From Hevea brasiliensis (Eukaryota; Streptophyta; Magnoliopsida; Malpighiales; Euphorbiaceae): DNA of 64,000 nucleotides. The notes beneath the pieces are model-generated. The model saw only the letters and a program-made list of their open reading frames with translations. It was not told the DNA's origin and searched no databases. Positions within the stretch are counted from its first letter, which is position 1; every line of letters begins with the position of its first letter. Below, piece after piece: positions 22,277-34,467 of this stretch. The stretch covers positions 69,338,324 to 69,402,323 of the forward strand of contig NC_079505.1 of assembly GCF_030052815.1 (NCBI RefSeq), in the 5' to 3' direction. The translations under genes were made by a program, and so were the position numbers.

Positions 22277-23200
22277 TGTATATTTATTATTAAGAGTGTG
22301 TAGTTTCAGTTCAGTTCTTCATTCTTTTAGTTCTGAAATAATTTGATATATTTCAAATTTGATTCTAGATTTTTAAAATAATTTTATATAATTATTTTTT
22401 AAAAAAATAATACTTAAATTAAATTAAGATTTAAGTTTTAAATTAAATTATTAATATATAATATATCATATAATATATCTTTTAACTATTTTTAAATTAT
22501 ATAATTTTTAAATATGAGGTGCATATATAATTTATAATTAGATATATTATATAATGTAATCCTATAAGTATATCATATAATAAATATTTTAATTATTTAT
22601 TAATTATATAATATCTAATTATAAAATATAAATATAATTAAGAATTAATATATATATATATATATAATATGATATTATATTTATAATTGAAAATTATAAG
22701 ATAATTTAATATATTTATAATTAAAATTATTATAAAAAAATAAAATACAATATTAGATTGTATCTATTTTATAATTATTTATAAATATATATAATTATAT
22801 TGAAAGTATATAATATATTAAAAATATAAAAAAATTATATATATGAATATAGTTATTGATTTGATTTTAATTTTAATTAAATTTTAATATAATTTTAATA
22901 AAATTCTTAATAAAAAAATTAAAATTAAATCAAAATTTTAAAAAAATTTCAACTCAATATAATTTTTGTAGATTTAATATGATTCTCAGTCGATTCTCAA
23001 AAATCATGCATGGCCTACTTATTATACATGCTTTAATTTATGTTTTTTTATAAATTAAACTGACATTAATTTTATACCAGAAATTAAAAAATACTTAATG
23101 CAAGGCTGGTGCGCGCCACGGCTCGTCGGTTGCAGCAGCGCCCACTAGATTAAACATTTGATGGGTCACTCTTTGTTGATGGCTCCTACGAACGGCAGGC
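21058..23200. other. AT-rich intergenic DNA between the retrotransposons and SOS2
   Basis: No coding frame is supported. It contains long AT dinucleotide runs (21770-21812 and about 22239-22271) and one degraded MITE (22291-23017). From about 23100 the base composition changes to GC-richer, C/T-rich sequence that should be the SOS2 promoter and leader. Confidence 0.7.
22291..23017. mobile_element. Degraded hAT-like MITE, same family as 50671-51389
   Basis: The start (taagagtgtgtagtttcagt) and end (catgcatggccta) form weak terminal inverted repeats. The interior is collinear with the better preserved copy at 50671-51389; for example, both have a taatatatcata...atatcttttarctatttytaaattatat block and an aattatattgaaagt block. 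Flanking bases tttattat and cttattat match at 7 of 8, consistent with an old 8-bp duplication. The copy has become almost pure A+T. It has no coding capacity. Confidence 0.7.
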
Positions 23201-23677
23201 TAAATTTAAACGATTCAGCTGTCTCTCTCCTCTAATTTGCCAAAAGTTGCCTGCCTTAATATCGGTCACAGGTCTCCGGAGCTGATCACAACACAACCAA
23301 ATTCTACCGTCGGAGCTTGGGAAATCTGATTTCCCAGCCTTTCGCGGTGAAATTCTCACTTTCCTTTTGTCTATTTCTCCGGTGAGAATTCCACCGGAAT
23401 ATTCTACAGAATGTTCTCATTCGCTTTCGCTGTGGCTGCTTTTCTCTCTTTCGCTCGAATTTCAATTTTGTTCTCAATTACAAAGCTCGGTTTCTTCCCG
23501 GAGGAAGAGAAACTCTATCCTCGATTTCTTTGCCACCATTTTTTCCTTTTCTTTTTCTTTCACTTCAATTTTGACAATAGATTAGCAATTCTTAGTAATT
23601 TCGTTTTCATCGTTTGTTTTTTCTTTGTCCCTATAATTTGGATTTTGTAGTTTATTTATTTATTTGATGTGTTGCAG

Positions 23678-23719
23678 ACTTTGAGTGGATTTGGTGCGGG
23701 AAATGCAATTGAGGAAATC
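23678..23719 (+). promoter_or_regulatory. SOS2 5' leader end with upstream ORF (23703-23723)
   Basis: A 3' splice site (tttgatgtgttgcag, ending 23677) precedes this exon. A matching donor CCG|GTGAGA at 23381/23382 gives a likely 296-bp leader intron. An upstream ATG at 23703 encodes six codons and stops at TGA 23721-23723, overlapping the main ATG (23720-23722). Such an overlap often lowers or couples translation of the main frame; the effect here is inferred. Confidence 0.5.
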
Positions 23720-26700
23720 ATGAAAAAGGTGACAAGGAAGGTGGGTAAGTATGAAGTCGGCCGGACCATTGGCGAAGGGACTTTCGCCAAGGTTAAATTT
23801 GCACAGAACATGGAGACAGGAGAGAGCGTAGCCATGAAAGTCATGGCCAAAAGCACCATTCTCAAGCACAAAATGGTTGATCAGGTACTGGCTTTTTCTG
23901 CTTTTTGTAAAATTGGACACAAATTCAACAAATTTTTGTGTATGTGAAGTTTTTTCCTTGGGAATATTTGGAGTTTTCCCTTTGCATGTGAATGGAGACA
24001 AAATCATTCCTTTTGCATAATCTTGCACCTCTTTAGTTTTGATTGGATTAGTAAAAAATCATAGATATGCAATGAGGGATTGGGTTTTTTTTTTCCATCT
24101 TATTGATTAATGAACAGGTATGAACTTACATTGAGGATGATGAGTTTGTACATGTTTTTCTTCTTTCAATATATAATACCCTTTTTTGTGCTTCAGATTA
24201 AAAGGGAGATATCTATCATGAAGATTGTCAGACATCCTAACATAGTTATGCTGCACGAGGTATATTCTTTTATTTTTTTAATTGTTTCTCGTTATATTAA
24301 TAACCTCCACCTTGTAATAGTTCAGTATTATCAATATTTTCTCTGATATTATTATTGACACACAGTGATTTTTATTTTCTTTTCATCCATATTCAAATTC
24401 TAGGTCTTGGCAAGCCGGACGAAGATATATATTATTCTTGAGTTTGTTACTGGAGGAGAACTATTTGATAAAATTGTAAGGCTCATCTTGTTTTGATTTC
24501 CTTAGGAAATAATGAAACCCTTGATTGCTAGCATAATCAAGAACTTTGAATTGAACCATTCTCCCCATATGCAAATCACTGCTGTGTTGTGCTCTCCAAT
24601 ATGCTAATCCTTCATTGAGATGGTTTGGTCACGTGAAGCGTGGACATACGAAGGCTCCAGTTAGACAAGTAGAGCACATTAGGTTAGATGATAGAAAAAA
24701 AAAAAAAAAGAAACTAAAATTGACTTGGAGTAGAGTAGTACACACATGTAGAGAAGCATTACACATTTCTTAGGATAACCTAAAAAATCGAGTAAGAGAA
24801 GAAAAAAATATATATATATATCCAATTTTTTTGGGATAAAGGCTTAGTTGAGTTGAGTTGAGTTGAGTTTCATCTGGTTACACAGGTTCACCAAGGAAGG
24901 CTTTCTGAAAATGAAGCAAGGCGGTATTTTCAACAGCTTATAGATGCAGTTGCTCATTGTCATAGTAAGGGTGTTTACCATAGAGACCTGAAGGTGAACA
25001 AGCATGCTAAGCAAGTCACTTGTTACTTAAGATTGGTTTCACAGTGTCATACTCTGATCCTGATTAAATTACTTGCTTGTGTAGCCTGAAAACCTACTTC
25101 TTGATTCTGTTGGAAATTTGAAGGTTTCTGACTTTGGATTGAGTGCATTGCCCCAGAAAGTAAGCATGAAATTCTTACTGTTTGCCCCAAGTGACATTGA
25201 AAAGTTCTACTTTTAAATTGTATTGCTTTCCATTGCTGCACATATGTGCATGCACTTGTGCTTTTATGTGTGTGCAGGGGGTTGGACTTCTTCATACCAC
25301 ATGTGGAACCCCAAATTATGTTGCCCCTGAGGTATGCTTTCAAAAAGCAATCAAGTAAATGATATGTTCTCTCAAACCTTGTTTTTGTCATCAGCTTTTC
25401 TTGTATGTATAAGTATAGAATTTTGGTGTTGGTCACTATGCGTCCTTTTTATGGAATTTGTTTTTCCTCTTTCATGAGCTAAAAAATGTGAGGACTTCCT
25501 CAAGTTAATATATCAAATTCCTTCTATGCTTTTTCCTCTGAACTCTCATGCATTAAGCAACTGCAACCCAATTAGCCAACTTGCATGTCCCATATTTTGA
25601 TCTCAGACTTCTCACATGATAGCAATGCACTTATTGTGGACTTCACTTGCTATGATTTGATGCTTGACTTGTCTCATCATTTTATCACAGAATTACATTA
25701 TGATTTGATCCTAGAATCCATTATGCGTGCTTTATGACTTGTTACTGGACACCACAATTTGTGCCTCAAACTTTGAATTTCATCCATGCATTAGAAAAAT
25801 GCAGACCAACCTTGCTAATTGTGTCCCTTGATTTTGTCCTGGAATTCTTGCATGAGTGCGGTGTCACTCACTCACTCACTCACCCAATATGATGTCATTG
25901 TTACAGGAATCCTTGACACTCTCTTGTGTGGCTATTATTTATTTGGTTAGTAGGTTTTGCTTAGTTATTCCATGGGCTAACTCTTGAAATTGTGATGCAA
26001 CTTCTTAATGACTGGAAAATTGCTTCTGGAAGAGCAGTTTACTTGCCATGTTGGACATTCTCAATAGCATTAGTCACATCAGAAGCTATTAAGATTTAAG
26101 AATCCCAACCTTTTTTTTTTCCTTTGTTGCGGGTAGGGGTGCAGGCAGAGGGCTGAGAAGGATATCTTGCTGAATTTGGTTGAGGGATGTTAGTCAAGGG
26201 TGGAGAAAATACTGAATGTTAAACTGTATGTCACCTAATTTATTTAATTTTTAGAAATTTTAGCTCTTATCTGTTGTATGTCAACTTTTCTCCATGGCAT
26301 GCTTTTCAACTCATTAGCTATGAATTTTCAATAATTTTGCTGATAATTATTTTCTGTATTGATTGTGATAGATTACAAATTTCTGTAGCTTGAATAATGT
26401 TTGTGCAAGGCAGACGTGTTTCTATGACTTTTTAACTAGTCCAGTTATCGATGCAAGTGAAAAAAAATTATAGCCCTAAGTGTTTTAATGTCTGAATTTC
26501 TTACACTAAAGGACTGCCTGTCAGGTGCTTAGCCACCAGGGTTATGATGGCGCTGCTGCTGATGTATGGTCATGTGGAGTCATTCTCTATGTTCTGATGG
26601 CTGGATATCTTCCATTTGATGAGGCAGACCTACCGACCTTGTACAAAAAGGTAAGCTAGTATGAATTTGTTTTGGATAAAATGAGTAAGATATGGATTTG

Positions 26701-27105
26701 TGAAGTGCTTGATAGTTTTAAATTAACAATTTCACCCCAAATATCCACACTTGCGCACACATCCATCCTCTTAGCATCAAGTTCAGCAATGCTCTTATTT
26801 TCATTACAAAGTGCTTGTTTATGTCAATAAACAGATTTTTAAATTTCCACGTATGCATGCTGATCCATTTTCTTCACAATCAGTTCAGCTAACTTTTTTT
26901 CCTTTTCCTTTTTGGCTGTTCTGACATCTGAGGTATTGAGCTTGTATGCATGCACATGGCGCCATATTATGGAGTTTTTAGTTCCAAATGTGCATTTTAC
27001 ATGTGTTTATTGTTATTATATATGCATGCTTAGAGCTGCAATATTCTATATTAAATAATATTAGATTATTATATAAAACATCATTATTTATTATGTAGAT
27101 GATTC

Positions 27106-27155
<50 letters not shown>

Positions 27156-30100
27156 GTTTATTTACTCTTTTTGGGCTATACATATGCATGCATATGTGTT
27201 ATTTTTTTAATTTCTTTTTGAGATAAATGTTAGTTCTGTAAGTACTTAGAATTTGACAAATATATTTTGGATATTTATGAGTGTTTTTCTTGTTGATGTG
27301 CAGATAAATGCTGCAGAATATACTTGTCCATTTTGGTTTTCTCCGGGGGCAAAGGCATTGATAGACAAGATACTCGATCCCAATCCTAAAACTGTTGAGT
27401 ATTATGTTCACTCTATCAACTTGGCTTTGAATAAGAACTGGAAAATTTTATATGCAATACTTGTCAGTAGCCTGAATCAGAGAGTGACTATAGCTTAGAT
27501 TAGGTTCCGAGTTTTATTAGATTAAAAGACTAGATTTAATATACTTTAATACACGGTGCTTGTTAATCTATTTTATTTTTGATGGTTATAATGTAAATTG
27601 TAAAACAATTGAAGATTGTGTGCAAAACTTGATTTAGGTGATAATTTCAGTGCCCTTTGGAGTACTGTGATAAAAAAAATATCAATTGAAGAGCCAATTC
27701 CTCTTACATTTATTTCCAAAGTGCTAGGATAGACTTGTATTTTTTTTTTTTTTTTTTTTGAGGTTTTTAAAGCAGAATATGCAGGGTGCTAATGGAAAGT
27801 GGTTCTGTAGAACGTGTAAATATTCAGGTTGAAATAGTTATTGGAAGCTGGTATTACAGCTATTATGGCTGTTTCGTATCAGTGTTACAATTTTTGCCCC
27901 TGTCCTTGGTCTCTCTTGTCATTTTTGCTGCTATTTCTATTTTTAAGCTTTTTTTCAAATGTATCTCCTTGTTTTTAAATTTTGTACTTATATGGCATTT
28001 TTACTTGTTAGGATTAGTTGAGAGTATTTAATAAAAGTAAAACATATTTTACATTGAATAGACATATCAAAACTATTCAAAGTATTTAGTTTCTGTTTGG
28101 CATTGTTGGAACTACTTTTGAGAACACCGTTTTTGAATATGTTGTCTAGTGTCATTAAAGTACCAAGTAGCAACAGCTCTGGTACAACTTAACTGTAGTT
28201 TCAAATTGCTTTCTGCAACATCTAAAATAACTTATTTCCAAAAAATAGTTTTCAACCTCAGTGTCAAAGAAATTCTGTTCAAATTGTTGCAAGTTTATGT
28301 ATTAGATACATACAATTTGTTTGTATGATTTCCATGATGACCTGTTTTCACGATACAACTATCGCTGCAACTGCCACCACAATTTTAAACCATGCTCAGA
28401 ATTGCCAGGCTGTTTACATGTTAAATTTAGGATTTGGTATCGAACTTTATATGTTAATGATTCTTCCTGCTTATTAATTTTTATGTTCTGGTTTTATTAT
28501 GATTCTACCTGCTCAGTGTCAAAGAACTTTGTTGCATACTTTAGTATAAAACATATTGCGAGAACTTGTAGCACTGGAACTAAATAGCAAGAACTTGTCA
28601 GTGTGATGATCTGATATAAAGATTTGCTTGTACTTTCTGCATGCAAAGCACATTACAAAGAGTTTAGTCATGAGCATAAAGAGTTTCTTTTTTTTATCAC
28701 ATTTCATGATCATCATGTTCATTTGGATGTCAAAAGCTATCAATTTGGAACCATGGCTGGGGTGTCTGGAGTGCATTGTCAAATCCCTGAGGAAATGGGA
28801 AATTGTATATGCTATGCAAAGTTGAAGATGTTCATTATATTTGTTTCTTTTTTCCATAATTGGTTTTGTTTAATGCAGCGTATACGGATTGAAGGAATTA
28901 AAAAGAATCCATGGTTTGAAAAAAAATATGTGCCTGTCAAATATAGTGAAGAAAGGGAAGTGAATCTGGATGATGTTCGTGCAGTTTTTGATGACATTGA
29001 GGTTGGCCATGATTTCTTATCAAAGTTAAAATAATTATTAAAAGTTTACAATATTGCACAATTGGGTGTACATCACCATTGGTGGTTTCTCTAAATGAGT
29101 GCATTAAATTTCTGGCAAGTCCTCCTTCACACGCCCCACCTTCTCCTCCTCCCTCTTCTTCTCTCTCTCTCTCTCTCTCTCTGTCTGTTATATTAAATGT
29201 AGCCTGATAGATTTAGAGGTTTATTGTTTCTCTGCATTCTCCTTGCATTTCTTTTTCTGATTGGTAATTGTTGCCTTTTTGCAGGACCAATATGTGGCAG
29301 AACAGTCAGAAAATAGTGAGAGTGGTCCTCTAATAATGAATGCCTTTGAGATGATTACCCTGTCCCAAGGTTTGAATCTATCAGCATTATTTGACAGGCG
29401 ACAGGTATGATAATATAGTTCATTATTATATCCTCTGGATATCGCTGAAATTAGAGTCCTAGCTTTTTTATACATCTACCATTACATGATTGAAATCTGT
29501 CTGATGTATTTTGCCATTTTGCCTGCAAATGCTAAATTCTCTGTTTTATGTGATGGTGTTTTACTTGTTTTGCTATTAGCCTTGCCCTTGCTTGCCAAAT
29601 CTCTGTCAAAATCGTAGCTGACTATATTTTTGCCACAGGCAGAGATGTGAAATGGTGGATGGAATGATGCATTATGCATTATCTATTAGTTACAAGGACA
29701 GATAGTAGAAAACATAGATTTAGAAATTGAGTTGTTTGTGTGGTCCGATGAAAATTAAAGATCTGTAGATGGTGGTGTGAGGTTTTGAAGTTGTAAATTG
29801 TGCAGGGTAATATAAATTTAACGATAAAAAAAAAAAATTATGGTGGCATGATCAGGATTGATGTGGTCAACACCTTTGGGCCTGAACTTTACGTCGGTTA
29901 GCTTGTTATTGGTGATTTGGGCACCATTATTGATGCAATCCCCTTGTTCCCTTGATTGGCTTCTCCAAAGCTTTTGTGGTTGTAAAAATTGCCTCCTGGC
30001 ATGTTGGCTTATGGAAAATTTCTTTTCTGTTGGCAGGATTATGTGAAGCGGCAAACTCGTTTTGTATCCCGCAAACCAGCAAAAGTTATAATATCAACAA

Positions 30101-32294
30101 TTGAAGCTGTTGCAGAATCAATGAGTCTTAAGGTTCATACACGTAATTACAGGGTATGAGTTGGTACATGCTATATCTCATTTAATGGTTGAAGTGATGT
30201 TTTAGGTGTACTGATGTATTATGCAATTTATCTGCTATGACCTTTCTTTTAAATGAATTTATTCCATTAAGAAGGCTTCATCACATTAAATCATTGGTCT
30301 TTCTCTGGTAGACCAACATTTGGAACTAGTAATAAATCAACATGGTGTAAGAGTCTCTTGACTTTTGGTTGTATTATTTTTTTCTATTATGGTGTCATCT
30401 ACTCCAATCTCTACTCCAAAGTTTGATCTCAAGTCCATTTATAATGGCTAATGTGAACGCTAGTTGGCTTATTGAGTAGCCAAATTTAGCTGACCAGGAA
30501 AATATTAAATTTGGTAAATTAAATCTGTAGTCAATTTTACATTATCTGGAGTCCATATATGCAAGCACAATATTCCAAATACCGTTTTACATCATTTAAA
30601 AAAAGTAGGAAAGAGGTTCCTGTGATATCTATTGAGCTAAGGGCCAGTCAATGTGCACATCAGCAAATGTACATCATTTTTGCATGGAATCCAAAGGTGG
30701 CTATTGTAGATGCAACTAATGAATAGTTCAATTGATAAAATTAATAAAAATAGCCGTAATTGAAACAATGCGGAAGGTTAAAGATTTTTAATCATCAATC
30801 CATTCTTATAATATTTCAGTTTATGTGATGGGCTTGCACTTAAATTCACACTTTTAAACCCAATGGCTTTTGTGTTAAGGAGCATGTTAGAAATTAAATT
30901 TTATTTTTAATTCTTCACTAGGTAACTTTGGCTTTTAACTTGAGAGGTTGTTGGATATGATTGAAGTTTGTTGGTTTGTTCTGTGTGTGTGTGTGTGTGT
31001 GTGTGTGAATTTTTTTGGGTTTGAGTCTTAGCATCCTCTCTTCTAGTGAAATTTATTTTGCTGGATTTGGAATTAAACTTGTGTTTTAGTTTTAGGTTGC
31101 ATGTTATTTCCATATCATCTATTGATTATAATAAATAATTATTCTCGCAGACAAGACTAGAAGGAATCTCTGCAAATAAGGTTGGACATTTTGCAGTTGT
31201 CCTAGAGGTAAAGTAACCTTTTGATTTGATTGCTCTCTCTCTCTCTCTCAGTTTTAATTCAATAATTCAGAAGAACTAAGGTGCCACTGGTTTCTGAGTG
31301 AGAAAAATTTCTAAATTGGTCGACTTTTTGGTGTAGGTTTTTGAAGTTGCACCATCACTTTTCATGGTAGATGTCCGAAAGGCTTCTGGTGATACTCTTG
31401 AATATCACAAGGTAGCGTTAAACTCTACTCCTGAATTTTTGTTCAGTCATCTTCAAATCATGCTGCATAGTGGTAGGTCATTTATATATACTCTATTTAT
31501 CACAAGGTAGGCATTATACTCCTTAATTTTTGTTCTGTTGTCTTCAAATCATGGTGCATATACATTCTATATACATGTGATTTAGATGCAAGCAGCTATC
31601 TAGCCATGGAAAAAAGTGTTGAACTGATACCAAAATTTCTGTATATATATGGACATTAGACAATTTGCTAGCTGAACTCCAATTAAAAATGGGCAGCTTG
31701 ACTGAATGAAGCTCCAGCTCAACAGTATGGGTCTGATTGTTGGTTCAAAATAAGCACCTACCCCCTCCCTCCTCACTCACCCCACTACAAGTTGGGGTGA
31801 ATCAGGGACTTAGTAAGATTGTGGTTAATGCCTTGCCTGAACACATTATTTTTTGGGCTTTTCTTTGTCCATTTAATGCCCTGGTTCTCAAAATATGTAC
31901 TACCCTTGGTACCAACAACATTCTTATCCGCATTTCACTAGCCATCGAATTAGGATGGTTTGTGTGTTTGCAATCATGGGTGCAAGTTGGAGTTTGTGAA
32001 TTTTATTGATTTTAGAAGATCACACATCTCATGAAAGATGTCTAATATCATCGCGTTTGATATGATCTATACAGAATTAGTATTGGTTGATTTTCTGTCT
32101 TTCTTGTTTTCAATCATTTTTCTTTGTTTGATTACATAGTAGAATCTGATGAGATTATCTGCTACACAACTGTTATTACTGGTGACCCATATCTTATGAA
32201 CTTCTCATTGCAGTTCTACAAAAACTTCTGTGCTAAACTAGAAAGTATCATTTGGAAGCCAACAGATGGCGTGAATCCCAGTCTACTTCTCTGA
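23720..32294 (+). CDS. CIPK24: CBL-interacting protein kinase 24 / SOS2, 14 coding exons, 441 aa
   Basis: SnRK3 Ser/Thr kinase. In the SOS pathway it is activated by a CBL calcium sensor and activates the Na+/H+ antiporter SOS1 at the plasma membrane. Coding exons: 23720-23884, 24197-24259, 24404-24475, 24886-24993, 25085-25159, 25278-25331, 26525-26650, 27304-27393, 28879-29001, 29285-29404, 30037-30153, 31151-31207, 31337-31411, 32214-32294. All introns are GT-AG and phase 0. The P-loop is GEGTFAKV; invariant Lys is K40; HRDLK is 132-136; DFG is 152-154; activation-loop Thr168 matches the SOS2 site; APE ends at 179. The NAF/FISL autoinhibitory motif begins at N311. The phosphatase-interaction region is about 337-375 ([10 protein letters not shown]). 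The protein reads closer to SOS2 than to CIPK8, from [29 protein letters not shown] and a length near the Arabidopsis protein (446 aa, from memory). Donors of exons 8 and 9 (ACT|GTTGAG, GAG|GTTGGC) are weak. Confidence 0.93.
24598..24869 (+). mobile_element. 5'-truncated LINE 3' end in SOS2 intron 3
   Basis: Starting near 24615 the + strand reads [20 protein letters not shown] in one frame. This resembles the C-terminal tail found after the RT of many plant LINEs (RWFGHV...APVR). It ends ttttttgggataaaggcttag and then AGTTG repeated four times (24846-24869), a common LINE 3' terminus. The body is short and decayed, with A-runs. It lies in the sense orientation of the gene, 17 bases before the exon 4 acceptor at 24885. 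Confidence 0.72.
27107..27152. repeat. (ATT)n microsatellite in SOS2 intron 7
   Basis: About 15 perfect ATT units, likely length-polymorphic. It lies 150 bases before exon 8. Confidence 0.95.
29161..29182. repeat. (CT)n microsatellite in SOS2 intron 9
   Basis: Eleven CT units between exons 9 and 10. A similar (CT)9 run lies at 31232-31249 in intron 12. Confidence 0.9.
30982..31007. repeat. (TG)n microsatellite in SOS2 intron 11
   Basis: Thirteen TG units, with no other notable structure around them. Confidence 0.9.
31403..31560 (+). repeat. Tandem duplication including the exon 13 splice donor
   Basis: The 13-base word tatcacaaggtag at 31403-31415 spans the end of exon 13 and its donor, and recurs at 31498-31510. 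The following sequence is also duplicated (cttcaaatcatgctgcata and cttcaaatcatggtgcata), giving a period of about 95 bases. The second copy carries an equivalent GT donor at 31507. Confidence 0.8.
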
Positions 32295-33960
32295 GGGTTT
32301 GAAGATAATCGTATGTTTTGCCATTTGTATATTATGATCTACTTGCAAGGTGTGAAATTATAATGTTGTAAAATTGCTAATCCTGCTATTAACCAACTAC
32401 TTCATATGCTCCCTTCCCTCCTCTGTTTTAGGGAGACCTTTTACCCTCGTATGTAGAAGCAAATATGCAATGAGAATTCAATGTTGAGATAGAGATGAGC
32501 ATGTTAGATTCCTTGGATCAGCTATTGCTTACAAAATTTTAGTGATTACCCATTTCTGAAAGGATTTGTAGCATAAGCAGCGCTGCTAAATCACATTCAA
32601 AGTATATGATATTGGAGTCTGCTTGAGTTGGCTATTAAAAAAAAAAGGCTCTTGAATTTGTTTAGGGTTAGGTGCTGCACCCATTTAATGGCAGTAAAGA
32701 CATCCTGAGGTTGAGGCTAAAACTGGGAAGGAACATTGAGTAGACAGGAGTCGTGCATCAGCAAAAGCTGCTTGCAGTGCATCTCGAGGAAAATGTATAA
32801 AAAAAATAAATAAAGAAGAGGGCGGCAGCCAATGAGTTGGATTGTTGCTGGCTTTTTGTGTCCATCGCCAAGTGCAGTCATATTCTATTCTACGCACGTG
32901 CACATCTTAAGCAAAACCCTAATTTACTTTTTGTAAAATTATATTTTCAGAGAATTTTTTTTAAACAGAGAATTTGTTTCTTAAAACGTATATTATAAAT
33001 GTATTTAATATATAAAAATTAATTTTTTAAACGTTAGCTCACGGGCATTAAAAATCAAGAGATAAAATTGCCTTTGATGGAAAAAGTATAATTTTAGATA
33101 CTTTTAACAAAAACAATTTAAAAAAAAAAAGCACTTTTATTATTTTATTATATGATTAAAATTTATTAAATTTAATTTTAAATTTTAATATTTTTTAATT
33201 AATATATTTTAAAAAATAATTTTTCTCAATAACAAATTTAACATCAAATTAATCACTTTTTTATAAAATCAAATATCTCACGCAATGATAGAGTTGAATA
33301 AGCTGGCTTGCTTGGATGGCCGATTAAAGTATATAATTTATTAATCCCTTAATGATTGACTATTTATGATAATTTATAAATAAAAACATTCAATGAATCT
33401 GGTGATAAAATTGACTTGTTACAAAATTAAATGGAATTGCTATCATTAAATTTAAAATATATTGATAGCTTAAAATTAAAAATTTTATCTAATTTATTTC
33501 AATTTTTTTTTTAAAAAATCTTGAAAAGAATATTCATGAAGGATCCAATGCTGTAACTATCAACATTAATAGAAAATATTAAATATTTTAAATAAGTACC
33601 ACTATATCACTAAGAAATTTAAAAATTTGAAGGGTTCAATGTTCCCTTGCCCCAAAGTGGATTTGTCACTAATTACACACGAGTTTAATGAGATAGTCGT
33701 AAAAGTTTTAAAGGACAATTTCTCATGAGACTTATTAATTAATATTGGAAATAATTTCATATTGTAATTTGACACTTACAATCCGCTTCAGTATACTTAA
33801 AAAAGCACTTAAAATTTGGAAAACGGTGAGAGCTGTCTAAATTAACTACTGCTTAACCAATTTACAATTTTCTTCATCAGATAGTCATCATAGAGATGTG
33901 ATGTGAACAAGAGGCACAGAAATGAGCTTCTAAATTAAGACCTTAATTACTTCATAGAGA
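32295..33960. other. SOS2 3' UTR and AT-rich intergenic DNA
   Basis: The first few hundred bases should be SOS2 3' UTR; AATAAA-type signals occur at 32805-32814. From about 32930 the sequence is AT-rich with no coding frame. The stretch 33070-33262 resembles 43830-44000 and may be a decayed short repeat. Confidence 0.55.
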
Positions 33961-33966
33961 TACTCT

Positions 33967-34030
33967 GAGAGAGAGAGAGAGAGAGAGACAGAGAGAGTTG
34001 GGGCGGGGGGGGAGGGAAGAGGGGGAGGGG
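33967..34030 (+). repeat. (GA)11 microsatellite followed by G-run cluster
   Basis: GA repeats cover 33967-33988. G-runs follow at 34000-34003 (4), 34005-34012 (8), 34014-34016 (3), 34021-34025 (5) and 34027-34030 (4), which satisfies the pattern for a G-quadruplex on the + strand. It lies 20 bases past the stop codon of the minus-strand EPF-like gene, so that gene's 3' UTR would be C-rich here. Confidence 0.8.
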
Positions 34031-34050
34031 ATTATATATATATGTACAAA

Positions 34051-34467
34051 TCAAGGTTGGAAGTACTTATCTCCACATTTGCACTTCCACGATAGCAGAT
34101 AATAACTTTCATCTCCTTTAGGAGTCGATGCCGTTTTGTGGTGAGGAGGGGTAACAAGAGCAGCCATGCAGGGTTTACAACTCAAGCATTTATTGTCACA
34201 CGGAGGAGGCCTTGAACCCAACACCATTTTCCTTTGCTTCACACCTTCATCTCCTCTGAAAAATGCTGATCCTACTGCCAAAAATGAACCAGTACAGTAA
34301 AAAAAAAAAAAGTCATCAAACGAAGTTAACTAAAATGGTTGTGCTTCATTTTTTTGTTTTTTACCTGAAGTGGAATAAGGAAAGAATGCGAGGGAAAAGA
34401 TGAGCATCACTACAGTGACTGCGAATCCTAATCCTAGCCCATTTGGGTAGTAAGCTAATGAAGCCAT
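34051..34467 (-). CDS. EPIDERMAL PATTERNING FACTOR-like secreted peptide, 108 aa, two exons
   Basis: Exon 1 is 34365-34467 and exon 2 is 34051-34274, joined by a GT-AG phase-1 intron (donor CAG|GTAAAA, acceptor TTGGCAG|TAGG). The ATG at 34467 gives a hydrophobic signal sequence (GLGLGFAVTVVMLIFSLAFF, residues 9-28). The mature part has GSRPPPCDNKCLSCKPC and ends WKCKCGDKYFQP. Six cysteines lie at 60, 64, 67, 70, 99 and 101, the core pattern of the EPF/EPFL family. Family members are apoplastic ligands of ERECTA-family receptor kinases that steer stomatal patterning and growth. The SRPPP and YYLLSWKCKCG phrases suggest an EPFL close to the EPFL7/8 type, but I cannot assign the paralogue. It converges on SOS2. 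Starting at exon 2 alone would remove the secretion signal. Confidence 0.88.

Noticed and set aside
23367..23650. Open frames in the SOS2 leader
   Set aside because: Pyrimidine-rich leader and intron sequence; the frame does not join the kinase start.
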